Assembly (NCBI GenBank): GCA_900540295.1 | Contig: UQFM01000044.1 | Coordinates: 1 to 15,904, forward strand | Origin: an uncultured Oscillospiraceae bacterium | GTDB taxonomy: Bacteria; Bacillota; Clostridia; Oscillospirales; Acutalibacteraceae | DNA length: 15,904 nucleotides | Direction: 5' to 3' | In this document: positions 7,419-13,964 of the stretch, one piece after another | Numbering within the stretch: position 1 is the first letter of the stretch | How the letters are laid out: every line of letters begins with the position of its first letter | Notes under the pieces: generated by a model | Told to the model about the DNA's origin: nothing | What the model saw: only the letters and a program-made list of their open reading frames with translations | Databases searched by the model: none | Translations under genes and position numbers: made by a program

Positions 7419-7520
7419 TAGGTTTCTAAAAATTTCCGAAAGATTTTCTAACTTTTTTGCCCGCGCAACGCACTGCATAAGAAAACAGAAAATCGGTATA
7501 CTACTTACGGGTGAGAAGCA

Positions 7521-8048
7521 ATGATTACAGTGATTGTCCCGAATTCGGAAAATGAAACACTCATAAAAGAAATCTGCTGTATTTTGGAAAAATTCGGCGG
7601 TGCGTGTTTCGTATCTCAAAACAGTGTACAAGACTTTTTTGCGGTTTCACCGAGCTTTTTATTTTTTCTTACCGATACAGTATGCACGGTTCCTTCAAAA
7701 AATACCGTTTTACTGCATACAGATACTGATGCGGATATAAAACTGCCCAAGAATTGCCGATTTGAGCGCATTATTACAGATTATACGGAAAGCAAAATTC
7801 AAAAAAACAAAGTCATTTCCGTAGGTATGCGCCGACAAAACGATATCAGCATTTCCAGTACGGAAAGCGGGAACATGCACATCGCCGTTCAAAATACCGT
7901 TTACACACTGTCGGGCAAGGAAATACTGCCCTGTGAATTTTCCGTACTCGGCAATACAGCCGCACGGCACAATGCTATACTGTATGCTTTTACACTTTTG
8001 CTTTTGGCAGAAAAAACGGACACGGAAACCTTAACAATCAAACTATAG
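7521..8048 (+). CDS. Unknown protein with weak resemblance to a Mur-ligase central-domain fragment
   Basis: I do not recognise this 175-residue protein with confidence. It has no signal peptide. Residues 42-52 are hydrophobic but too short for a clear membrane span. The C-terminal half (about 98-163) has the rhythm of the end of a Mur-ligase central domain: a short strand and loop (VISVGMRRQNDISI), beta strands (MHIAVQNTVYTL), then a segment ending in GNTAARHNAILYAFTLLLLA, where Mur ligases have a G-x-HN-x3-A motif. The ATP-binding P-loop and the glutamate-ligase C-terminal domain are absent, so it cannot be an active ligase alone. It could be a binding or regulatory fragment, or a decayed gene. 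GGGTGAG lies 5 bases before the ATG. It is single and divergent from hprK, and ends in a clear terminator. Confidence 0.75.
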   Translation: MITVIVPNSENETLIKEICCILEKFGGACFVSQNSVQDFFAVSPSFLFFLTDTVCTVPSKNTVLLHTDTDADIKLPKNCRFERIITDYTESKIQKNKVISVGMRRQNDISISSTESGNMHIAVQNTVYTLSGKEILPCEFSVLGNTAARHNAILYAFTLLLLAEKTDTETLTIKL

Positions 8049-8067
8049 TTCCTCTGCCCTTAACCAT

Positions 8068-8107
8068 AAAAATACCGCAAATGCTTGCAGGCGTTTGCGG
8101 TATTTTT
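8068..8107. terminator. Bidirectional rho-independent terminator
   Basis: A 17-pair stem (one G-U pair) runs from AAAAATACCGCAAA to TTTGCGGTATTTTT around a six-base loop at 8085-8090. An A run on the left and a T run on the right let it stop transcription from both sides. It lies 19 bases after the orphan gene and 20 bases beyond the spoVM stop. Confidence 0.9.
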
Positions 8108-8127
8108 CTATATTGCTTTGGAAACGA

Positions 8128-8211
8128 TTATACTTCTGTCTTTTTGATGCCGAAAATCAGACGCAAAAGCCCGCCCAACATTTTCGGACTTTTCACCAAT
8201 ACCACTTTCAT
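8128..8211 (-). CDS. spoVM: Stage V sporulation protein M (SpoVM)
   Basis: A 27-residue peptide beginning MKVVLVKSPK and ending LIFGIKKTEV. It aligns with B. subtilis SpoVM (26 residues, MKFYTIKLPKFL at the start): K2, K7, P9 and K10, a GG pair at 13-14, an amphipathic helix with R17, then a glycine and a basic tail. In Bacillus SpoVM is an amphipathic helix that recognises the convex forespore membrane and anchors the coat ATPase SpoIVA. P9 and the lysine tail are important there. AGGAGG lies 7 bases before the ATG, overlapping the stop of the small membrane protein upstream. Location supports the call: thiN and rsgA precede it, as in B. subtilis. No other copy is seen. Confidence 0.88.
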   Translation of the reverse strand: MKVVLVKSPKMLGGLLRLIFGIKKTEV

Positions 8212-8223
8212 AAAAAAGCCTCC

Positions 8224-8376
8224 TCAGCAGTTTTTGCAAAGAACGATGCCGCTGACAATTAAAGCTATGGACAGAAAGACCACAAGAAATTTGGAAGGGA
8301 ATATCATTGCGAGAATCAGCCCCGCGCCCAACATCACAAAAATCAATCCGAGACTGCCGCCTTTGGCTCTTTTCAT
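8224..8376 (-). CDS. Small two-helix membrane protein encoded just upstream of spoVM
   Basis: A 50-residue protein with a basic N terminus (K2, R3, K5) and two hydrophobic spans, about residues 8-27 and 29-46, separated by a short turn at PSK (27-29). It ends in CKNC, a CxxC at the extreme C terminus (C47, C50). By the positive-inside rule both ends should face the cytoplasm, forming a membrane hairpin. AAGGCGG lies about 8 bases before the ATG at 8376. Its TGA stop lies within the spoVM ribosome binding site region, so the two are surely co-transcribed and probably translationally linked. A sigma-E-like promoter precedes it. I cannot name a family. A sporulation role is inferred from the neighbour only. 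Confidence 0.78.
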   Translation of the reverse strand: MKRAKGGSLGLIFVMLGAGLILAMIFPSKFLVVFLSIALIVSGIVLCKNC

Positions 8377-8405
8377 GTCGACACCGCCTTTTTTGTTGCT
8401 ATTAC

Positions 8406-8433
8406 ACTATATGCGGTATCGAAAAAAGTGTTC
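8406..8433 (-). promoter_or_regulatory. Sigma-E-like promoter for the membrane protein-spoVM bicistron
   Basis: On the minus strand GAACACT (8433-8427) and CATATAGT (8413-8406) are 13 bases apart. They compare with the sigma-E elements KMATATT and CATACANT, with two and one mismatches. In B. subtilis spoVM is a sigma-E gene. The same stretch can also be read as a sigma-A promoter, TTGAAC with an 18-base spacer and TATAGT, so the sigma factor is not certain. Confidence 0.5.
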
Positions 8434-9076
8434 AAACATCTTTATCGGTAATAAAAACCAGCGCAGTACCCTGTTCCGCCGTTATACGCGCCATGTCTGC
8501 CGTGACTTCGTTGCTTACACCCAAGCCGCAGAACGGCGCAAATGTATAGTGTGAAAGCGGATAAAAAAAGCCCTCTTCCGACACGGTGCAAGCACCGCCG
8601 AAAGCAAACACGGAAACATACTGATTTTGTGCATCGGTGATTTCCGCCGTTTCATTCTGTAAAATGAAAATGCGGTGATGCGCATCTGCGAGCATTAAAT
8701 CGGTTCCCTTTGTTTTCGCATATGCACACAAATCAAAATTTGCAAAAGTATGATCCAAGCGGTCAAGCCCTGTGCCGCCGAACAGAACAATATTTTTATA
8801 TCCGCGCCGCACAGCTTCTTCTAAGGCACAGGCACTGTCCGTCGCATCCTTTATCGGATTTAAAGCAATGATTTCCACGGTTGTATCGGGACGTTTGCCC
8901 GAATCAAAATCGCCGATAACCAAATTCGGCGTAAGCCCGAGCTGCTTTGCCAAAGCAAATCCCCCGTCCGCCGCAATGAGAAACGGATTGCTTTTCAAAT
9001 ACGGCTGTACAATGCCGAACGGTACGGCATTGCCTGCGGCAAAAATGACACAATCGGGATTGGTTACGATTCCCAT
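8432..9076 (-). CDS. thiN: Thiamine pyrophosphokinase
   Basis: Transfers pyrophosphate from ATP to thiamine, giving thiamine diphosphate in the cytoplasm. It has 214 residues, as usual for the family. AADGG is at 35-39, the metal-binding GDFDS at 55-59, the substrate loop PIKDATD at 74-80 and GGTGLDRLDHTFAN at 100-113. The C-terminal beta domain contains the conserved SNE at 188-190. The ATG at 9076 lies inside the end of rsgA (13-base overlap), with AAGGA 9 bases upstream, so the two genes are translationally coupled. The same neighbour relationship (cpgA, rpe, thiN) exists in B. subtilis, but rpe is absent here. Confidence 0.95.
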   Translation of the reverse strand: MGIVTNPDCVIFAAGNAVPFGIVQPYLKSNPFLIAADGGFALAKQLGLTPNLVIGDFDSGKRPDTTVEIIALNPIKDATDSACALEEAVRRGYKNIVLFGGTGLDRLDHTFANFDLCAYAKTKGTDLMLADAHHRIFILQNETAEITDAQNQYVSVFAFGGACTVSEEGFFYPLSHYTFAPFCGLGVSNEVTADMARITAEQGTALVFITDKDV

Positions 9077-9954
9077 TCTTTCCAGTCCTTTACTGCATTG
9101 TAAAGCGCCGTGTAGCTATTGTGGCGCGAGGTACTGATTTCGCCGCGCTCCACCGCCGCCAAAACAGCACAGCCTTTGTCGCACGTATGGGAGCAGGTAG
9201 TGAACTTGCACGCCCCCAAATACGGACGGAATTCGCGGAAGCATTCTGCCAAATCCTCCTTGCGAATCATATCGGCGCGCTCAAAATCCAGTGAGGAAAA
9301 ACCCGGCGTATCCACAACATAACCGCCGCAGACCGAAAACAGCTCCGCCTGCCGCGTGGTATGGCGTCCGCGCCCCAGTTTATCGCTGATTTCGCCTGTT
9401 TCCCGCCGCAAATTGGGTGCAATTCTGTTTAACAGAGAAGTTTTCCCCACACCCGAATTGCCTGTAAACGCGCTGATTTTCCCGTGTAACAGCGCACGAA
9501 CCGCTTCTACGCCTTCGCCTGTTTGATTGGAAACGGCAAAACAGGGAATCCCCGCCTTACGGTAGACTTCAAAAAGCGTATCCGTCGGCACAATATCCGT
9601 TTTTGTAAAGACCACAATCGGCTCAATTTCCTTTTGCTCGGCAAGCGCAATCAGTTTATCGATGACGAACGGAGACGGACGCGGTGCCGTTGTGGAAACC
9701 ACGATAATTAAATTGTCGATATTTGCCACAGGCGGACGGCGCAGTTCATTTTTGCGCGGCAAAATTTCATCGATTGTATTTTCCGCATCGCTGTCGCTTA
9801 CGGTAATTTGCACACGGTCTCCGCTCAAAGGCGTAATTCGTTTTTTGCGGAACACACCGCGCGCTTTACAGATATATACCGCATCGGCGGCTTCAACCGA
9901 ATAGAAGCCGCCGATGCCTTTCAGCAATATTCCGTTTAACGTTTTACTGCTCAT
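9064..9954 (-). CDS. rsgA: Ribosome small subunit-dependent GTPase RsgA (CpgA)
   Basis: Circularly permuted GTPase that assists late maturation of the 30S ribosomal subunit, 296 residues. An N-terminal OB-fold covers about 1-70. The GTPase motifs come in permuted order: G4 as TKTD at 117-120 (Thr replaces the usual Asn), G1 GNSGVGKTS at 165-173, G2 region GRGRHTT at 194-200 and G3 DTPG at 215-218. A C-terminal zinc site C249-x4-C254-x-H256-x5-C262 completes the family pattern. The ATG at 9954 has GGAG 5-6 bases upstream. A reading to 9981 has no ribosome binding site and is rejected. It is separated from prkC by 65 bases, the largest gap inside this cluster, but the order prpC-prkC-rsgA is the standard one. 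Confidence 0.96.
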   Translation of the reverse strand: MSSKTLNGILLKGIGGFYSVEAADAVYICKARGVFRKKRITPLSGDRVQITVSDSDAENTIDEILPRKNELRRPPVANIDNLIIVVSTTAPRPSPFVIDKLIALAEQKEIEPIVVFTKTDIVPTDTLFEVYRKAGIPCFAVSNQTGEGVEAVRALLHGKISAFTGNSGVGKTSLLNRIAPNLRRETGEISDKLGRGRHTTRQAELFSVCGGYVVDTPGFSSLDFERADMIRKEDLAECFREFRPYLGACKFTTCSHTCDKGCAVLAAVERGEISTSRHNSYTALYNAVKDWKEWES

Positions 9955-10019
9955 AAAAACTCCGTTAAAAATAATTTGCAATTATCAACTGACAGACTCT
10001 CGCATACATAAAACTGCGT

Positions 10020-12179
10020 TTATGCCCTGATCGTCAACCGAATCTCAGACGATGGTGTTCTTCTCTCATCTTTCGCTGGATTTTGATCAATAACCTTACT
10101 GCTATCGTTCGGAGATGCCACTTTTTGACCATTCTCATCAACATATGTGATATTAGTAAATCCCGCAGCATTTAAATCCTCTTCTGCTTGAGCTACAGTT
10201 TTACCTACAACGTTAATCATCGGTATCGGAAATTCTTTGTTTTGGACATCTGTTACTACTGCAGGTGTTTTGGTAAAGTCAATCTTGCCGCTTTGGATTT
10301 CATAATCATCAATTACTACTGTATAACTGTTATTCGCGCCAGAACCTTTAAGCGTAATGGTAATCGTCTCGCCTGAGAAACTGACTTCTCGTGGAAACTG
10401 TTCGCTTTCAGAGTTATAGAGTGTACTGTTTAAAAACACCTTTAATGTACCTGAACCTCCGCTGGATTTCGGTAACTTCACAGAAATGGTGGTAGAAGTT
10501 GCTTCGGGTACGCCGTTGCTGATGACCAATGCGACAGCCGCACCCTTATCCGCAGTTTCACTGCCGTTCGGCGACTGCGAAATCACCGTCCCTTTTGCTT
10601 TATCACTGTTGGCTTCGGTCACGTTACCGACCTTAAAGCCTGCGCTTTCAATCAGCTTTTTGGCAATATCCTGACTGTAACCCACCACGTTCGGTACAAC
10701 AGCGGCATCGGGATTATCATTGGTTGCCACATAGATAGTAACAAGCGAACCCTTTTCGCCGTAGGAGCCTTCCACGGGGTACGTATCGAACACAATGCCC
10801 TCTTTGGCATTTTTATCGTATTTCGGAATGATTTTTACACTAAATCCGCTCTTTTTAAGCTTCGCTTCCGCTTCTTCGGAAGAAAGCCCGACAATGCCTG
10901 AAATCAAAACACTGTCATCGTTATAGGCAATTTCCAGCTTAATGGTTTTACCCTTGCGGATTTTGGTTTTTGCATCGGGATTTTGCTTGAGTACCACACC
11001 GGGCGCCGCCTCGCTGCTGTAAACGGATTCGGTCTCAAACACAAAATTTTCTGTGTACAATGCGTTCCCCGAAATTTCATCGTTATAATTCATACCGACA
11101 AAATTCGGCACTTCTACCTTTTTCGCGTTTCTGCCGAGGAACACACCGACAAATATGGCGATAATCACAACCAAACCTGCGATTACACCAAACAAAATCG
11201 GCATGGTCTTGCTCGGTTCTTTTTCGTCCTTTTCTTCCTCGGGTTCGGTTTTGACTGCGCTTGCAGGCGCTTTTGCGGGCGGAACACGCTTCGGGTCTAC
11301 AAAGCGCGTCGGGTCGCTGTCCACAAAATAATTGTAATCAAATTTAATGGACGGATTTTTGCGAAATTCGTCTAAATCCAAAAGCATTTCGGATGCGGAC
11401 TGATAACGGTCACGGGCATTTTTCTGCATCGCACGCAGGGTGATTTGCTCAAGCCCCAGCGGGATATCGGGATTGATTTCACGCGGACGCTTTGCATCCT
11501 GCTGTAACTGCATGATAGCAACCGAAACCGCGCTGTCCGACTGGAACGGCAGTTGCCCCGTCAGCATTTCATACATCACCACGCCGACGGAGTATAAGTC
11601 TGCCTTATCATCCGTAATTTCGCCGCGTGCCTGTTCGGGACTGATATAATGCACGGAGCCGATAGCGCTTTCGGTCATGGTACGGGTATCACCGCGCGAA
11701 AAACGAGCAATCCCGAAATCGCTGACCTTAATCGTACCGTCCTGCAACAGCATAATGTTCTGCGGTTTAATGTCGCGGTGTACAATGCCCTTGTCGTGCG
11801 CATGCTGAAGCGCCTTTAAAATCTGATTGACAAAGTGTACAGCCTCTTTCCAGTTGACCGCCTTTTGCTGTTCGATGTACTCTTTCAGGGTAATGCCCTC
11901 AATATATTCCATAACGATATATTGCAGTCTGTCGCCGAAGCTGACATCATAAACCTTTACAATGTTCGGATGCGACAGCACGGCAATCGCTTTTGCTTCA
12001 TTTTTGAAACGGCGGCGGAATTCTTCATTTGCCAAAAATTCTTCTTTCAAAATTTTAATGGCAACAATACGGTCGTCAATATTGTCGTAAGCTTTATACA
12101 CTACCGCCATACCGCCGACGCCGATAATTTCACGGATTTCATATCTGCCGTCTAAACGTTTCCCGCAATAATTTTCCAT
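10020..12179 (-). CDS. prkC: PASTA-domain membrane Ser/Thr protein kinase (PrkC/Stk1 type)
   Basis: A membrane Hanks-type kinase that senses peptidoglycan fragments or lipid II outside the cell and phosphorylates cytoplasmic targets, 719 residues. The kinase domain covers about 12-272: glycine loop GVGGMAVV from 20, catalytic K42, HRDIKPQN at 134-141, DFG at 154-156, an activation loop rich in Thr (165-169) and PEQARG at 181-186. An acidic juxtamembrane stretch precedes one transmembrane helix at about 326-348. Outside lie PASTA repeats at about 355-420, 422-487 and 493-556, then a Ser/Thr-rich beta domain (about 560-645, Ig-like), then a fourth PASTA at about 650-719. The ATG at 12179 has GGAG 8 bases upstream. 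prpC, its phosphatase, ends 12 bases before. The last 450 bases look less biased in base use than the rest. Confidence 0.96.
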   Translation of the reverse strand: MENYCGKRLDGRYEIREIIGVGGMAVVYKAYDNIDDRIVAIKILKEEFLANEEFRRRFKNEAKAIAVLSHPNIVKVYDVSFGDRLQYIVMEYIEGITLKEYIEQQKAVNWKEAVHFVNQILKALQHAHDKGIVHRDIKPQNIMLLQDGTIKVSDFGIARFSRGDTRTMTESAIGSVHYISPEQARGEITDDKADLYSVGVVMYEMLTGQLPFQSDSAVSVAIMQLQQDAKRPREINPDIPLGLEQITLRAMQKNARDRYQSASEMLLDLDEFRKNPSIKFDYNYFVDSDPTRFVDPKRVPPAKAPASAVKTEPEEEKDEKEPSKTMPILFGVIAGLVVIIAIFVGVFLGRNAKKVEVPNFVGMNYNDEISGNALYTENFVFETESVYSSEAAPGVVLKQNPDAKTKIRKGKTIKLEIAYNDDSVLISGIVGLSSEEAEAKLKKSGFSVKIIPKYDKNAKEGIVFDTYPVEGSYGEKGSLVTIYVATNDNPDAAVVPNVVGYSQDIAKKLIESAGFKVGNVTEANSDKAKGTVISQSPNGSETADKGAAVALVISNGVPEATSTTISVKLPKSSGGSGTLKVFLNSTLYNSESEQFPREVSFSGETITITLKGSGANNSYTVVIDDYEIQSGKIDFTKTPAVVTDVQNKEFPIPMINVVGKTVAQAEEDLNAAGFTNITYVDENGQKVASPNDSSKVIDQNPAKDERRTPSSEIRLTIRA

Positions 12180-12191
12180 ACTTTCTACTCC

Positions 12192-12920
12192 TTAAAAACC
12201 GATTGTAACAACGGTAACATTATCGCCACCGCCGTGGTCGTTTGCTCTTTCCACCAGGTTTTCGGCAAATTCGTAATAGGAACAGGATTCCGTAATTTTA
12301 CAAATCTCCTCGCTCTCTACGAAATTGGTTAACCCGTCCGTACACAACAGCAAAACATCATCTTTACCGATGGGATGCTCATAAAAGTCGATTTGAATTT
12401 CGGGCAATACGCCGAGTGCCCGCGTAATGATATTTTTATTCGGATGCTGTTTCGCTTCCGAGGCGGTAATTTTCCCTGTCTCGACCAATTCCTGCACAAC
12501 GGAGTGATCTTTGGTAAGCTGAACCAATTCCCCGCCTGTCAGCATATAAGCGCGGCTGTCGCCCGCATGCGCAATGTAAGCCACATCCTCTGTGACTACG
12601 GCACACACAACAGTTGTACCCATACCCGAAAGCGCATCGTTCGACCTGCCGAGGTCATAGACACTGATATTCGCGGCGCTGATTGCGGACACAAGCATAT
12701 TTTTGATGGACTTACCGCGCATAGATGCACGGTATGCGGACGTAATCTGTTCCGATATGATTTTGACGGATGTTGTGGAAGCCACATTGCCGCCCGCCGC
12801 GCCGCCCATGCCGTCGCAGACAACCGCCCACGCCACACCGTCGGGCAATTCACCCGCCGCGTATGCGTCCTGGTTGCTTTCGCGCACCTTGCCGACATCG
12901 GTTTTTGCTACAATTTTCAA
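12192..12920 (-). CDS. prpC: PP2C-family protein phosphatase (PrpC/Stp1)
   Basis: Metal-dependent Ser/Thr phosphatase that reverses PrkC phosphorylation in the cytoplasm, 242 residues. The metal and phosphate ligands are visible: R13, D18 in NQDAY, DGMGG at 36-40, D121 in GDSRAY, D195 in CTDG and D233 in GGDNVTVV. TKDHS at 136-140 and ITRALG at 165-170 are further PP2C motifs. The start is TTG at 12920: AAGGTG lies 7 bases upstream, the in-frame TGA three codons before (which is the rlmN stop) blocks any longer form, and the protein begins with the expected MKIVAKTDVGKVRESNQD pattern. It lies directly between rlmN and prkC, as in B. subtilis. Confidence 0.96.
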   Translation of the reverse strand: MKIVAKTDVGKVRESNQDAYAAGELPDGVAWAVVCDGMGGAAGGNVASTTSVKIISEQITSAYRASMRGKSIKNMLVSAISAANISVYDLGRSNDALSGMGTTVVCAVVTEDVAYIAHAGDSRAYMLTGGELVQLTKDHSVVQELVETGKITASEAKQHPNKNIITRALGVLPEIQIDFYEHPIGKDDVLLLCTDGLTNFVESEEICKITESCSYYEFAENLVERANDHGGGDNVTVVTIGF

Positions 12921-12926
12921 AAAAGA

Positions 12927-13964
12927 TCACCTTCTTTGTGTTTTGGAAGCCCTTAACTGCCCGCAGGAAGCGTTAATATCACTGCCGAGGGTACGTCTGA
13001 CGGTAACAGTCAGACCGTTCTGTTCCAAAATTTTCGAAAACCGTTTTAAACGGTCCTCAGAGCTTTTTTGATAACTCTTCTCCCTGACAGTATTGACAGG
13101 AATCAGATTGATATGACACAGCATACCGCGCAAACGGGAAGCCAGTTCCCGCGCACAGGCATCGCTGTCATTAAACGAGTCAATCATGGCGTATTCAAAA
13201 GAAATACGCCGAGAGGTTACTTTGGTATAATAGCGGCACGCGTCTAAAAGTGTCTCGACATTCCATTTTTGGTTGACAGGCATGGTCTTGGAACGAATTG
13301 CATCGTTCGGCGCATGCAAAGAAACAGACAGTGTCAGTCCCAAACGTTTTTCTGCCAAATCATAGATACGCGGCACCACGCCGCAGGTAGACAGTGAGAT
13401 ATGGCGCATGCTGATATTTAAACCTTTTTCATCGGTCACCAGTTCTAAAAAGCGCATTACGTTGTCGTAATTGTCCAACGGTTCGCCCGTACCCATTAAG
13501 ACGATATGGGAAATGCGCACGCCGAGGTCGCGCTGTGCGGTCAGAATCTCCGAAAGCATTTCGGACGGCAGCAGATGGCGACGGAAACCGCCGATGGCGG
13601 AAGCGCAAAAGGAACAGCCCATTTTACAGCCGAGCTGAGTGGAAATACAAATCGTATAACCGTATTTATATTTCATCACAACGCTTTCAATGTATTCACC
13701 CTCGTTTAATTGGAAAAGATATTTTACGGTTTCGTCGAGTTTTGAAACAAGCTTCGTATCAATCTTACAGTTGTGCAGAACGAAATCCTGCGAGAGAGCG
13801 GCTCGCAAATCCTTTGAAAGGTTGGTCATTTCGGAAAAATCCGCAACACCTTTTTCGTGTAGCCACGAATACACCTGCGCCGCACGGAACTTCGGCAGTC
13901 CCCTGCCTGTCAGCTCGGCGGTCAGTTCTGTAAGATTCAAAGAGCGAATGTCAATTTTACTCAA
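12927..13964 (-). CDS. rlmN: Dual-specificity 23S rRNA A2503 / tRNA A37 methyltransferase RlmN
   Basis: Radical-SAM enzyme that methylates C2 of A2503 in 23S rRNA, and in E. coli also A37 of some tRNAs. It has 345 residues. An N-terminal helical RNA-binding domain covers about 1-90. The radical-SAM cluster motif CKMGCSFC has C113, C117 and C120. The two catalytic cysteines are visible: C106 (in YTICIS, seven residues before the cluster) and C334 (in NASCGQLR), the methyl carrier. GTGEPLDN is the SAM-binding motif. The absence of a Cfr-type change is consistent with the housekeeping enzyme. The start is TTG at 13964, overlapping the rsmB TGA as TTGA, with AGGAG 9 bases upstream and no ATG nearby. 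prpC follows after 6 bases. Confidence 0.96.
   Translation of the reverse strand: MSKIDIRSLNLTELTAELTGRGLPKFRAAQVYSWLHEKGVADFSEMTNLSKDLRAALSQDFVLHNCKIDTKLVSKLDETVKYLFQLNEGEYIESVVMKYKYGYTICISTQLGCKMGCSFCASAIGGFRRHLLPSEMLSEILTAQRDLGVRISHIVLMGTGEPLDNYDNVMRFLELVTDEKGLNISMRHISLSTCGVVPRIYDLAEKRLGLTLSVSLHAPNDAIRSKTMPVNQKWNVETLLDACRYYTKVTSRRISFEYAMIDSFNDSDACARELASRLRGMLCHINLIPVNTVREKSYQKSSEDRLKRFSKILEQNGLTVTVRRTLGSDINASCGQLRASKTQRR
12928..12933 (-). promoter_or_regulatory. Ribosome binding site fixing the TTG start of prpC
   Basis: AAGGTG on the minus strand overlaps the rlmN stop codon and lies 7 bases before the TTG at 12920. Confidence 0.75.

Noticed and set aside
7351..7520. CcpA cre site or leader RNA in the hprK divergent gap
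   Set aside because: No stretch fits the cre consensus well, and the roughly 30-base hprK leader is too short for a riboswitch.
8081..8554. 157-codon + strand frame after the orphan gene
   Set aside because: It begins inside the terminator hairpin and is antisense to spoVM, its membrane partner and thiN.
9971..9985. Short palindrome ATAATT-TGC-AATTAT before rsgA
   Set aside because: Six-base AT-only arms are expected by chance in AT-rich spacer, there is no T run, and no known operator matches.
12375..12956. 193-codon open frame on the + strand opposite prpC
   Set aside because: It is a shadow of prpC, which has all PP2C motifs. The + strand product has no recognisable domain and no sensible context.
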